The notes: generated by a model not told the origin, from the sequence alone. 64,000 nt of DNA from Chryseobacterium gallinarum (GCF_001021975.1 NZ_CP009928.1:4530001-4594000), one strand, 5' to 3'. Positions 26,084 through 34,813 are shown, counted from the first letter of the stretch. Numbers and translations: made by a program.

Positions 26084-26908
26084 ATGGAATGCAAAAATGA
26101 TATTTCCGAAAAAGCAAAAGATGCCGCTACAGGCCCCAGAATAGTACTAAATACGTATTCCGGGAACACGATTGAAGGCGAAGCTTTTGTAGCAGATCAT
26201 ATCTTCAGTTATATTCTCCAGGGTAAGCAGGATGTCTGGCTTGCTGATCAAAAACACTCTTATCGGGAAGGTGACTTCCGCTTTTTCCGACGCAATCAGC
26301 TGACCAAATACGTAAAAAGTACCACCGATGGAAGTTTCAGATCTATAGCAGTGCATATCGATCAGTGCACCTTAAAGGAAATGAGCGAGCAGTACGGACT
26401 GAAAGCCAACAGCATAATTGATGCCCATGCTGCACTGCTGATCCACTCGGGGGCATTGCTGAAAGGTTTTGTAGATTCCTTGGTTCCCTATTTGCAGCAG
26501 CAAATGGATGACCGCATTGTGTCGCTTAAGGCCAAAGAACTTGTTTTACTGCTTATTCAGCATAATCCGGCATTTAAAAATGTGTTGTTTGATTTTAATG
26601 AACCGGGTAAGATCGACCTCGAAGCTTTTATGAACAGCCATTACCGTTACAATGTACCAATGGAACGTTTTGCTTTTCTTACAGGCCGCAGCCTTTCCGG
26701 TTTTAAGCGCGATTTTGAAAAGCAGTTTAATACCAGCCCGGGCAGATGGCTGTTGCGGAAGCGTCTGGATACAGCCCGCTTCCTGATCGAACAGCAAAAA
26801 GAGAAGCCATCCGATGTATACTTGGATCTGGGTTTCGAGGACCTCTCCCACTTTTCCTTTGCCTACAAAAAAGAATTTGGTTATGCGCCAAATAAAAAAC
26901 ATTCATAG
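26084..26908 (+). CDS. AraC-family transcriptional regulator
   Basis: A 274-residue regulator with an N-terminal cupin-like sensor domain (about 1-150, e.g. FVADHIFSYILQGKQDVWLADQ and REGDFRFFRRNQLTKY) and a C-terminal double helix-turn-helix AraC domain (about 175-274: VPMERFAFLTGRSLSGFKRDFEKQF, SPGRWLLRKRLDTARFLI, PSDVYLDLGFEDLSHFSFAYKKEFG). It lies between the ALDH and SDR genes with gaps of 5 and 17 nt, all on the same strand, so it probably controls its own operon. The effector is not evident; an aldehyde or alcohol handled by its neighbours is a guess. Confidence 0.92.
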   Translation: MECKNDISEKAKDAATGPRIVLNTYSGNTIEGEAFVADHIFSYILQGKQDVWLADQKHSYREGDFRFFRRNQLTKYVKSTTDGSFRSIAVHIDQCTLKEMSEQYGLKANSIIDAHAALLIHSGALLKGFVDSLVPYLQQQMDDRIVSLKAKELVLLLIQHNPAFKNVLFDFNEPGKIDLEAFMNSHYRYNVPMERFAFLTGRSLSGFKRDFEKQFNTSPGRWLLRKRLDTARFLIEQQKEKPSDVYLDLGFEDLSHFSFAYKKEFGYAPNKKHS

Positions 26909-26925
26909 CATAAAAATCAATTAAA

Positions 26926-27723
26926 ATGGACATACAATTAAAGGGTAAACGTGCCCTGGTAACCGGATCTAGTTCCGGATTGGGCGAAGCTATTGCCAAA
27001 ATGCTCGCAAGTGAAGGCGCCATGGTAATCATACATGGGCGTAACCTTAAACGGGCCAATGATGTAGCTGCAGAGATTAACGCTTCCGGTGGATCTGCCA
27101 CAGTAGCGATCGGAGACGTTGCGACAGATGAAGGCGCCGATGCTGTAGCTGCAGCGGCACTCTCCTCCGGACCGGTGGATATACTGGTTAATAATGCCGG
27201 AGTTACTTCCCACAAATCATGGGGCGAAGCAAGTGCGGAAGACTGGTTAGCGCTGTACAATACTAATGTGGTTTCATATGTACGGATGATACAACGCATC
27301 GTTCCACAGATGAAGGAGCTTGGTTGGGGCAGGTTAATACATATCGGTGGTGGACTGGCTATACAGCCCATAAAGGAACAGCCACATTATAATGCTACCC
27401 TTGCTGCGCGGCATAATATGTCTGTATCGCTCGCTAGGCAGCTTAAAGAGACGGGTATTACCTCTAATATCGTATCTCCCGGAGCTATCATCAATCCAAT
27501 GGTAGAGCAATGGCTCGAGCAGGCAGCACCTAAATTTGGCTGGGGAACGGATATGGAAGAGATTAAGTACAAAGCAGTTCAGGAGCTTATCCCCAATGAT
27601 ACCGGTAGGTTTGGTGCACCTGAAGAAATTGCGGGTGCCGTTGTCTACCTCTGTAGTCGTTTTGCTGACTATATCAGCGGTTCTGTACTACGGGTCGACG
27701 GAGGGACAATCCGTTGTTTATAA
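26926..27723 (+). CDS. SDR-fold oxidoreductase with catalytic Ser and Lys replaced
   Basis: A 265-residue short-chain dehydrogenase/reductase. The Rossmann motif TGSSSGLG (residues 13-20), NNAG (89-92), the Asn of YNTNV (114), and the Tyr of PHYNATL (155) are conserved, and the C-terminal SGSVLRVDGG is typical. However, the residue 13 before Tyr is Gly (GGGLAIQP, about 142) in place of Ser, and the residue at Tyr+4 is Leu (159) in place of Lys. Two of the four catalytic residues are thus missing. Either the protein does a different reaction, works with another partner, or is a binding protein. It ends the ALDH-AraC-SDR operon and is followed by a strong terminator. Confidence 0.88.
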   Translation: MDIQLKGKRALVTGSSSGLGEAIAKMLASEGAMVIIHGRNLKRANDVAAEINASGGSATVAIGDVATDEGADAVAAAALSSGPVDILVNNAGVTSHKSWGEASAEDWLALYNTNVVSYVRMIQRIVPQMKELGWGRLIHIGGGLAIQPIKEQPHYNATLAARHNMSVSLARQLKETGITSNIVSPGAIINPMVEQWLEQAAPKFGWGTDMEEIKYKAVQELIPNDTGRFGAPEEIAGAVVYLCSRFADYISGSVLRVDGGTIRCL

Positions 27724-27741
27724 AATCAGACCAACAAAGTG

Positions 27742-27776
27742 AAACAGCGGTTTATTTACCGCTGTTTTTCTGTTTT
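27742..27776 (+). terminator. Terminator of the ALDH-AraC-SDR operon
   Basis: AAACAGCGGT and ACCGCTGTTT form a 10-bp stem with a 6-nt loop, followed by TTTTTC TGTTTTT. It starts 19 nt after the SDR stop. Confidence 0.9.
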
Positions 27777-28093
27777 TGAAACTTTTTGTTTTCATATTTA
27801 CTATAACTGCATCTGCTCTGTAGACCAATCTAAGATCTTCCTCACCTTTTCATCGAAGATGTGCTGCAAACACCACAGTTACCACCTGTTCGAATGTTTG
27901 TCTAATTTATACGCAATTTACAGATATATTATTCAACGATCAGCTATAGCATCATCTTGTTCGCGGATTAAAATAACCAACTCGACAGCTAATATGTCCG
28001 CTTCAACCGATTGTTTCTTTCTATAGCCTTTGGCCTGGTCTACATTTGTCTCAACAAAAAGGAAATCAGAACAAAACTTTAAAACAAGAAACA
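27777..28093. other. Intergenic region before the epoxide hydrolase genes
   Basis: About 315 nt with no convincing gene; small open frames here lack coding character. It holds the promoter at 28018-28048. Confidence 0.5.
28018..28048 (+). promoter_or_regulatory. Promoter of the secreted hydrolase gene run
   Basis: TTTC (28018-28021), 19 nt, then TACATTTG (28041-28048), the same box sequence and spacing as the tRNA-Arg promoter. The start of the first epoxide hydrolase is 46 nt downstream. Confidence 0.6.
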
Positions 28094-29383
28094 ATGAAAA
28101 CAAAACTTACAACACTTCTTTTAGCAGCTGCATTCTCTCTAAGTATACCTACAATTGCCAGTGCTCAAATCAACAAAACAACCAATACTGTTTCAAAAAC
28201 AGACACCAGCATCCGTCCGTTTAAGATAAACATTCCACAGTCAAAGCTTGACGAGCTCAAACGCCGTATCGCAGAAACTCGCTTTCCCGATAAAGAAACT
28301 GTGAATGATGAATCTCAGGGCATTCAATTAGCACAGTTGAAAGAACTGGTAACCTATTGGGGGAAAGGATATGACTGGAGAAAACTTGAAAAAAAATTAA
28401 ATGCTCTTCCGCAATACATAACAAAAATTGACGGTTTGGATATCCAGTTCATTCATGTCCGCTCAAAAGAATCCAATGCACTTCCGGTAATCCTTACCCA
28501 CGGTTGGCCAGGATCACCGCTAGAATTCATAGATGCCATTGGCCCGCTGACTGACCCTGTAAAATATGGTGGAAAAGCGGAAGATGCATTCGATGTGATT
28601 ATCCCCGCAATCCCAGGATATGGCTTTTCAGAAATTCCCAAAGAAACAGGTTGGAATCCAGACCGCGTTGCCAAAGCTTGGGATGTATTGGTAAAACGCC
28701 TTGGCTACACAAAATATGTATCGGAAGGTGGTGATCATGGTTCAGTGATCTCCGATGCGCTGGCGCGACAGGCTCCAGCCGGGCTTCTTGGAATACACCT
28801 TACGATGCCCGCAACAATTCCCGCTGAATTGGTAAAACCGATTAACGCTGGTGACCCTACTCCTATCGGACTTTCAGAAGACGAAGCTAAAGCATATAAT
28901 TCTCTAAGTACATTCTTTGGAAGAAATGCAGCTTATGGTGGAATGATGGTTACAAGACCACAGACAACAGGTTATCTTCTTTCTGATTCTCCAAGTGCAC
29001 TTGCGGCATTCTTGTATGAAAAAATTGCAGAATGGACAGAAAGTGACCTACAACCCGAGAAAGTAATCAATAGAGATGCAATACTAGATGATATTACCTT
29101 GTATTGGTTGACGAATACCGGTGCTTCCTCGTCACGGTTCTATTGGGAAAACAATAACAATAATTTCAGTTCAGATCATCAAAAAACAAAGACTATAAAA
29201 GTTCCTGTGGCTATTTCCGTATTCCCACATGAAATCTACCAGGCACCTGAAAGCTGGTCAAAAGCCGCTTATCCCACCCTATATTATTATCATAAAGCGA
29301 AAAAAGGAGGACACTTTGCGGCATGGGAGCAACCTCAGATTTTTACTGAAGAACTTAGAGCTGCATTCAAATCCCTTAGGTAA
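28094..29383 (+). CDS. Secreted epoxide hydrolase (EHN domain plus alpha/beta hydrolase)
   Basis: Started at 28094 (MKTKLTTLLLAAAFSLSIPTIASAQ) the protein has a clear signal peptide; 429 residues. The epoxide hydrolase N-terminal domain opens with IRPFKINIPQSKLDELKRRI, then ALPVILTHGWPGSPLEF (oxyanion hole), the nucleophile Asp in EGGDHGS (about 214) and the late His in KGGHFAAWEQP. These proteins open epoxides by the microsomal-type mechanism. The cap includes a Tyr-rich segment (TLYWLTNTGASSSRFYWE). It is 33 nt from a paralogue with the same layout. Natural substrate unknown. Confidence 0.93.
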   Translation: MKTKLTTLLLAAAFSLSIPTIASAQINKTTNTVSKTDTSIRPFKINIPQSKLDELKRRIAETRFPDKETVNDESQGIQLAQLKELVTYWGKGYDWRKLEKKLNALPQYITKIDGLDIQFIHVRSKESNALPVILTHGWPGSPLEFIDAIGPLTDPVKYGGKAEDAFDVIIPAIPGYGFSEIPKETGWNPDRVAKAWDVLVKRLGYTKYVSEGGDHGSVISDALARQAPAGLLGIHLTMPATIPAELVKPINAGDPTPIGLSEDEAKAYNSLSTFFGRNAAYGGMMVTRPQTTGYLLSDSPSALAAFLYEKIAEWTESDLQPEKVINRDAILDDITLYWLTNTGASSSRFYWENNNNNFSSDHQKTKTIKVPVAISVFPHEIYQAPESWSKAAYPTLYYYHKAKKGGHFAAWEQPQIFTEELRAAFKSLR

Positions 29384-29416
29384 TAATATAGTTTAATCCT
29401 TTATAAAATTCCAACA

Positions 29417-30709
29417 ATGAAAAAGATCATAATAACAGCCACATTTTTAGCGATGTTTGTATTAGGAACTGTACCTACCTACGCACAAATTGCCTCTAAT
29501 AATACCGTTCAGCCAGATCAGAGCATTCGTCCATTCCACATCCGAATACCGGATGCAAAGATCACGGATCTGAAAGCACGACTACGGAATACAAAATGGC
29601 CGGACAAGGAACTTGTCGATAACGAAACACAAGGAGTCGAACTTACTACCATGAAGTCACTTGCGGACTATTGGTTGACAAAATATGACTGGCGAAAAAT
29701 AGAATCAAAACTAAATTCTTACCCGCAGTTCACTACAAATATTGACGGAGTGGATATTCATTTTATTCATGTCCGCTCAAAGAATAAAAATGCACTTCCA
29801 ATAATTATTACCCATGGCTGGCCAGGATCGGTTATCGAGCAATTAAAGATAATTGAACCGCTTACCAATCCGGAGAAATTCGGAGGAAAAAAAGAAGATG
29901 CTTTCGATGTCGTAATTCCGTCAATCCCCGGGCATGGTTTTTCGGGAAAACCCACAGAACTTGGCTGGAACCCTGTACGGGTAGCCAAAGCATGGATCAC
30001 ACTAATGGGCAGACTGGGTTATAACAAGTATGTTGCTCAAGGTGGTGACTGGGGAAATGCAATCTCCGAAAATATGGCACTGATTGCTCCCAAATCATTA
30101 CTTGGAATTCATACCAATATGGCAGCCACAGTACCAAGTGAGATATCGCAGGCCTTGGCAAAAGGTGTTATACCTACGGATTTAAGTCCAGATGAAAAGA
30201 ATGCGTTCACACAACTGGACTTTTTCTATAAAAAAGGTTTGGGCTACGCCAATGAAATGAGTCTACGCCCTCAAACCCTTTATGCAATTGATGATTCACC
30301 GATCGGACTAGCAGCCTGGATGCTTGACCATGACGACCGGAGCCAAAAATTGATTACACGTGTATTTGCAGGTCAGCAGGAAGGACTGTCCAAGGATGAC
30401 ATCCTTGACAATATATCCTTGTATTGGTTTACAAATACGGGAATATCTTCAGCGCGTCTGTACTGGGAGGCATCCCAAGGGTCCACAGCTGGATTTTTTG
30501 ATCCAAGGGGACTAAAGATTCCGGTAGCGGTAAGTGCTTTCCCTGATGAAATCTATGCTGTTCCAAAAACCTGGGCCCAACGAGCCTATCCGAACCTGAT
30601 CTACTTCAATAAATTGGAAAAGGGCGGGCATTTCGCTGCCTGGGAGCAACCGGAACTCTTTACAAAAGAAATGAGAAATGCCTTCAAAGCTTTAAGATCA
30701 GATCTATAA
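29417..30709 (+). CDS. Secreted epoxide hydrolase, paralogue of the preceding gene
   Basis: A 430-residue secreted protein (signal peptide MKKIIITATFLAMFVLGTVP onward to AQ). It repeats the order of its neighbour: IRPFHIRIPDAKITDLKARL, ALPIIITHGWPGSVIEQL, nucleophile Asp in QGGDWGNA (about 211), and His in KGGHFAAWEQPELF. The tandem pair have diverged a lot outside the catalytic signatures, particularly in the cap (ADDSPSAL-type vs IDDSPIGLAAWMLDHDD), so they probably have different substrates; the split is not recent. Related proteins are widespread in Pseudomonadota, from memory. Confidence 0.93.
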   Translation: MKKIIITATFLAMFVLGTVPTYAQIASNNTVQPDQSIRPFHIRIPDAKITDLKARLRNTKWPDKELVDNETQGVELTTMKSLADYWLTKYDWRKIESKLNSYPQFTTNIDGVDIHFIHVRSKNKNALPIIITHGWPGSVIEQLKIIEPLTNPEKFGGKKEDAFDVVIPSIPGHGFSGKPTELGWNPVRVAKAWITLMGRLGYNKYVAQGGDWGNAISENMALIAPKSLLGIHTNMAATVPSEISQALAKGVIPTDLSPDEKNAFTQLDFFYKKGLGYANEMSLRPQTLYAIDDSPIGLAAWMLDHDDRSQKLITRVFAGQQEGLSKDDILDNISLYWFTNTGISSARLYWEASQGSTAGFFDPRGLKIPVAVSAFPDEIYAVPKTWAQRAYPNLIYFNKLEKGGHFAAWEQPELFTKEMRNAFKALRSDL

Positions 30710-30726
30710 TTAGGGTTTTGAAAAAG

Positions 30727-30797
30727 TGGACTTTTTTATCGCATTCCCCAAGATCTTCGATGCCCATAAGTGCCGGCTTCAATGGGAAAAAAGTCCA
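30727..30797. repeat. Long inverted repeat between epoxide hydrolase and DsbD-N-like genes
   Basis: TGGACTTTTTT (30727-30737) and AAAAAAGTCCA (30787-30797) pair across about 49 nt that can itself fold. It could be a two-way terminator or a processing site; no simple T-tract terminator structure is present. Confidence 0.45.
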
Positions 30798-30884
30798 TTC
30801 TAACCACATTCTACTGTTATGAACCTGTTATTTACGATCTATTTGCATAACAAAACAACAGTTTTTAACAAAAAAATAAGAAAA

Positions 30885-31346
30885 ATGAACAAGCTAGCAA
30901 TTTTAATGATCACAGTCCTAATGATGTTCTGCGGTTATTCCAAAGGCCAGACTTCCAATGGTCAGGTTACATGGGAATGTATTCTCAAAAGGAAATCCCC
31001 TGACGAAGGGGAAATTTCAATGAAAGCAAAAATACCCCAAGGGTGGCATATGTATGCGCTGGGAAATAGTCCCCAAAGCCCCATTAAAATGAACTTTAAA
31101 TTCCAGCATGATAAATCTTATGAACTGGTAGGGAAAGTGACCCAGCCTACACCACTCCGAAAGTTCGAAAAAGTATTGGGTATTCCTGTAACCTATTTTG
31201 AGAACGATGTTGAGTTTAGTCAAAGAATCAAAATAAAAGGAAAGAATGGCACCATCAGGGGGACAATTCAGTTTATGCAATGCAGCGATGAAATCTGCAT
31301 CCCTCCTCAAGACTTTGGTTTTGCTCTCAAAATCTTCAGTTTATAA
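30885..31346 (+). CDS. Secreted DsbD N-terminal-domain-like protein
   Basis: The start at 30885 (MNKLAILMITVLMMFCGYSKGQ) gives a signal peptide and a 130-residue mature protein of the DsbD-alpha/DsbC-N immunoglobulin-like fold: ISMKAKIPQGWHMYALGNSP, then the end motif FMQCSDEICIPPQ, with the two Cys five apart as in DsbD-alpha (CxxxxxC-type spacing). DsbD-alpha passes electrons to periplasmic partners. This one is free-standing, with no DsbD membrane or thioredoxin part attached. The following gene is a DUF1223 thioredoxin-like protein, so a thiol-redox pair is likely. Confidence 0.8.
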   Translation: MNKLAILMITVLMMFCGYSKGQTSNGQVTWECILKRKSPDEGEISMKAKIPQGWHMYALGNSPQSPIKMNFKFQHDKSYELVGKVTQPTPLRKFEKVLGIPVTYFENDVEFSQRIKIKGKNGTIRGTIQFMQCSDEICIPPQDFGFALKIFSL

Positions 31347-31403
31347 TTGTCATATCAAAAACCCTTAATTCATCTTTTCATCAGTAAAATAAAAATCAAT
31401 AGC

Positions 31404-32177
31404 ATGAAATCGATAAAAGAAATATTATACGTCTTAAGTCTTCCTTTGATCATCACATTGATTATGGCTTTCAAAGGATTTGCAGATGACCAGAAATTAG
31501 AAAACATCAAAGCAAAAAATTCGGGTAAAAGCTTCGCCGTCGTCGAACTGTTTACTTCCGAAGGTTGCTGGAGCTGCCCTGCTGCAGACGAACTGATCGC
31601 TAAGCTCGAAAAGAATAACGAAAACAAGAAACTTTTTATTCTGGCATACCATGTAGATTATTGGGATCATCAGGGATGGAAAGACCGTTTTAGCAAAGAC
31701 AGGTTCACAGAAAGACAGAAACAATATGCAACGTGGATGAACCTAGGGACCTTATACACGCCCCAGATGATAATCAATGGCAAGACAGAAACAGTTGGCT
31801 CCGAATCCACCAAAGTATTACGCAGCATTCAATCGGCAATGCTGGAGACCCATGCGGAAAACCTGATTGTAAAAATAGAAAAATCCGAAGGTAAATCTAT
31901 TCAGATCAGCTACACCTCGAAATCAGCATCGAAAAACTCAACAATTCTCATGGCACTTGTTCAAAAGAAAGCCTCCTCGCAGGTGTCAGCAGGTGAAAAC
32001 GCGGGAAAAGCGCTATCACATGTACAAATTGTACGGGACTTGCAAAGCCGAACACTTCAAGCCAATGGCAGCTTCTCATTCAAACTTCCGGATACCAAAG
32101 AAGATTGGGAAATTATCGCTTTTGAACAGAACCAAAATTCTGGAGAAATCATTGATGCGACCAGCGTAAGCTTATAA
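31404..32177 (+). CDS. Secreted DUF1223 (thioredoxin-like) protein
   Basis: Started at 31404 (MKSIKEILYVLSLPLIITLIMAFKGFADD) the protein has a signal/anchor and a DUF1223 domain: VVELFTSEGCWSCPAADELI with a CWSC pair (a CxxC-type thioredoxin-like site), then FILAYHVDYWDHQGWKDRF, YTPQMIINGKTETVGS and a beta-rich C-terminal half. DUF1223 proteins are periplasmic and thioredoxin-fold but have no known partner. It starts 57 nt after the stop of the DsbD-N-like gene on the same strand. Confidence 0.88.
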   Translation: MKSIKEILYVLSLPLIITLIMAFKGFADDQKLENIKAKNSGKSFAVVELFTSEGCWSCPAADELIAKLEKNNENKKLFILAYHVDYWDHQGWKDRFSKDRFTERQKQYATWMNLGTLYTPQMIINGKTETVGSESTKVLRSIQSAMLETHAENLIVKIEKSEGKSIQISYTSKSASKNSTILMALVQKKASSQVSAGENAGKALSHVQIVRDLQSRTLQANGSFSFKLPDTKEDWEIIAFEQNQNSGEIIDATSVSL

Positions 32178-32303
32178 GGAGACCCTGTCCAACTCAACAC
32201 CAAAAATTCTTTATTCAACTTTCAATATGTCCGGTTCAACGCCTTTGATCTTTTCGGCGGTCATTGTTTACTATAATTTTATCGAAACAAAAGAGAAAAT
32301 ATC

Positions 32304-33335
32304 ATGAAACACGCAAAACAAATAAGAATATTACCCATTGCATTCCTCTGTATCTTAGCAGCTTTTATAGCCTTACAGTTTTTCAATGCGCAGATCGAAC
32401 AAAGGCCGGTAACCGGACCTATGAAAAATGTACCTCAAGAGGTCACTCAGGTTTTAGAACGTTCCTGCTATGACTGTCATTCAAATTCGCAGCATCTCAC
32501 TTTTTTAGATAAACTCGCTCCAATTTCCTGGATCGTCAACAAAGATATCCGCAGAGCCCGTGAAGTAATGAATTTTTCGGAATGGGACAAATTATCCGAA
32601 GCTGAGCAAAAGGGGAAATTCTACGCAATATTCAATATGGTTCGTGCCGAGAAGATGCCTCTTCCCTCCTATGCCATGACGCACCCAGGAGCTAAACTCT
32701 CACAAAATGAGATTGAGACCATTAAGCAGTTTGCTTTATCTCTCTCAGAAAAAGACAGTTTTATTCCCGCGCATATGAGCCCTGTGGAAGCTGGTTCTAA
32801 AGTACAAACTTTGACCACTGCCATACAACCTGGAGTTCTAGTTTCTCCCAATGGGATCAGCTACAATGCCGACTTCAAAAATTGGAAAGTGATCGGCATG
32901 AGCACACTCATTGACAACAGCATACGGGTAATCTACGGAAATGACATCGCTGTAAAAGCGATTCAGGAAGAAAATTTTCATCCTTGGCCAGATGGAAGCG
33001 CAGTAGCAAAGGCAGTTTTCAAGCAGACAAAAAAAGCGAACGGTGAAATTGTACCAGGTGACTTCGTGAACATGCAATACATGGTCAAAGACGGGAAAGA
33101 ATATACGGAAACTGAAGGCTGGGGATTTGCAAAATTCAATGGACAGAAATTGAAACCAACAGGAAAAACAGCATTGTTCGCGCAACAGTCCTGTATCAGT
33201 TGCCACAGGCAGCTAGCGGAATCGACAGGCTTTCTTTTCAATGTGCCGCCAAAAGTAAATTCCAGAAAATTAATTGAACACTATTTAAAAACCGCTCGAA
33301 ATGAAAAAAGTCTTATCCATAGTTCTATTAACTAG
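32304..33335 (+). CDS. Two-heme cytochrome: haem-binding domain plus cytochrome P460-like domain
   Basis: A 343-residue exported protein (N-terminal TM or signal, QIRILPIAFLCILAAFIALQF). Residues 40-150 are a haem-binding domain with CYDCH (Cys55, Cys58, His59), NKDIRRAREVMNFSEW and EKMPLPSYAMTHPGAKLS. Residues about 160-315 look like a cytochrome P460 domain, with NADFKNWKVIGMSTLIDNS, GWGFAKF and the second site CISCH (Cys297, Cys300, His301). Two c-type hemes are thus predicted. P460 domains oxidise hydroxylamine or detoxify reactive nitrogen; other roles are possible. Its C-terminal 11 codons overlap the following lipoprotein gene. Confidence 0.85.
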   Translation: MKHAKQIRILPIAFLCILAAFIALQFFNAQIEQRPVTGPMKNVPQEVTQVLERSCYDCHSNSQHLTFLDKLAPISWIVNKDIRRAREVMNFSEWDKLSEAEQKGKFYAIFNMVRAEKMPLPSYAMTHPGAKLSQNEIETIKQFALSLSEKDSFIPAHMSPVEAGSKVQTLTTAIQPGVLVSPNGISYNADFKNWKVIGMSTLIDNSIRVIYGNDIAVKAIQEENFHPWPDGSAVAKAVFKQTKKANGEIVPGDFVNMQYMVKDGKEYTETEGWGFAKFNGQKLKPTGKTALFAQQSCISCHRQLAESTGFLFNVPPKVNSRKLIEHYLKTARNEKSLIHSSIN

Positions 33336-33735
33336 TTTAATTTTTGGCTCATGTGCCAAAAATCCCGAAAAAGAAACTGGAAAAATCCGCTTTATGTTTG
33401 ATCCGGGAAGCTTGAAGTTTATTTCATCTTCCTTTAATCCAAACTTACAGACCATGTCTGCGCTTTACGGCAATCAAAAGGGAATTTCAGCACTGGAAAC
33501 AAAAAAAGGAATCATAGGAGTAGATCTTAAGCTCGTGACTTATAAAATGCAGGATGACCCAAATTATTTTGGAAGTAAGGTCAATGGTGAGTTGTTAAGT
33601 GTCGAGACCGTTAAAACCGATCAAATGGGAAATCTCAAATATGGAATCGAATTCGGAAGGGTTTCTTCTAATGAATCCAGTAAGCAACGTATGAGTTCCA
33701 TCCTTGAATACCAGCCCATAAAATTACCTCAATAA
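33301..33735 (+). CDS. Lipoprotein of unknown function
   Basis: A 144-residue lipoprotein (MKKVLSIVLLTSLIFGSC, lipobox FGSC, Cys18) beginning inside the last 35 nt of the cytochrome gene. The mature part (KIRFMFDPGSLKFISSSFNPN, TMSALYGNQKGISALETKKG) has no motif I recognise. The overlap and its end at the next stop suggest translational coupling with the cytochrome, so it may be an accessory subunit. Confidence 0.75.
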   Translation: MKKVLSIVLLTSLIFGSCAKNPEKETGKIRFMFDPGSLKFISSSFNPNLQTMSALYGNQKGISALETKKGIIGVDLKLVTYKMQDDPNYFGSKVNGELLSVETVKTDQMGNLKYGIEFGRVSSNESSKQRMSSILEYQPIKLPQ

Positions 33736-33778
33736 TTCTCCGACCTTAAAATTTTAAATCAACTTAAATATTGAAATA

Positions 33779-34813
33779 ATGAAAATCCAACTAAATACAA
33801 TGATAAAGATGCTCACATTTTCCATCATCATGATAATGGGTACTGGAATCTCCAGGTTAAATGCACAAACGTCGGTTAATGAGAAAAAGAGCGAAACAGA
33901 AGATACGATCAATTTTCAGCAGACTAAAACTATACAAGCGGGGCTTCTAAACGTAGGATATGCTGAAATCGGACCAAGTAAAGGTAAGCCGGTTATCCTT
34001 CTTCATGGATGGCCATACGACATCCACAGCTTTGAACAGTCCTCCGCTATCCTTGCCAAAAAGGGATACCGTGTACTGGTACCTTATCTTCGGGGGTATG
34101 GAACCACGACATTCCTTTCTGACAAAACCATGCGAAACGGGCAACAGTCTGCGGTCGCACTTGATATCATCAAATTTATGGATGCACTAAAAATTGAAAA
34201 GGCGATTATCGGTGGGTTCGACTGGGGGGCCAGAACCGCAGATATTATCGCTGCATTGTGGCCTGAACGTTGTTCGGCATTGGTCGCTGTAAGTGGATAT
34301 CTTATTGGTAGCCCCAAAGCGAACGAAAACCCGCTTCCACCAAATGCCGAATTTTTATGGTGGTATCAATATTATTTCGCCACTGAACGAGGCTATAAAA
34401 GCTACAAAGTGAACACACAGGAATTCAATAAACTGATCTGGAAAACAGCTTCACCAAAATGGAACTTTGATGACCAGACCTATAAACGTTCCTCAAAGTC
34501 ATTCGATAATCCGGATCATGCGGATATTGTTATCCATAATTACCGTTGGCGGTTAGGATTGGCCAAAGGCGAAAAACAATACGACGAACTTGAAGAAAAG
34601 CTTGCCAAAGCCCCGGATATTATTGTTCCTACGGTAACCCTTGAAGGAGATGCAAATGGGGCAGCCTTTCCGCCGCCAGCAAGTTATGCATCAAAATATA
34701 AAGGTAAGTATAAGCATCATACTTTAAACGGTGGTATTGGCCATAACCTGCCACAGGAAGCACCGGAGGCTTTCGCTGAAGCGATTATTGAAGCCGACCT
34801 GATGGCGCAGTAA
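33779..34813 (+). CDS. Secreted alpha/beta hydrolase with Asp nucleophile (epoxide hydrolase/haloalkane dehalogenase type)
   Basis: A 344-residue exported protein (signal peptide to about LNAQ, residue 30). Signatures: VILLHGWPYDIHSF, PYLRGYGTTTFLSDKTMRNG, the nucleophile Asp in GGFDWGAR (about 148) in place of Ser, and the His in GGIGHNLPQEAP. The Asp nucleophile places it with epoxide hydrolases and haloalkane dehalogenases; the second Pro/Trp marks do not decide between them. The whole resembles proteins common in Pseudomonadota, from memory. It lies 43 nt after the lipoprotein gene. Confidence 0.88.
   Translation: MKIQLNTMIKMLTFSIIMIMGTGISRLNAQTSVNEKKSETEDTINFQQTKTIQAGLLNVGYAEIGPSKGKPVILLHGWPYDIHSFEQSSAILAKKGYRVLVPYLRGYGTTTFLSDKTMRNGQQSAVALDIIKFMDALKIEKAIIGGFDWGARTADIIAALWPERCSALVAVSGYLIGSPKANENPLPPNAEFLWWYQYYFATERGYKSYKVNTQEFNKLIWKTASPKWNFDDQTYKRSSKSFDNPDHADIVIHNYRWRLGLAKGEKQYDELEEKLAKAPDIIVPTVTLEGDANGAAFPPPASYASKYKGKYKHHTLNGGIGHNLPQEAPEAFAEAIIEADLMAQ

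Noticed and set aside
26727..27371. Open frame of 214 codons on the minus strand
   Set aside because: It lies opposite the AraC and SDR genes and has the odd composition of a reverse-strand shadow; the plus-strand genes have full family motifs.
27739..28026. 95-codon frame after the SDR gene
   Set aside because: It starts inside the terminator hairpin and has irregular composition; no family seen.
28046..28093. Upstream Met of the first epoxide hydrolase
   Set aside because: It would put 16 polar residues before a clean signal peptide; the Met at 28094 fits better.
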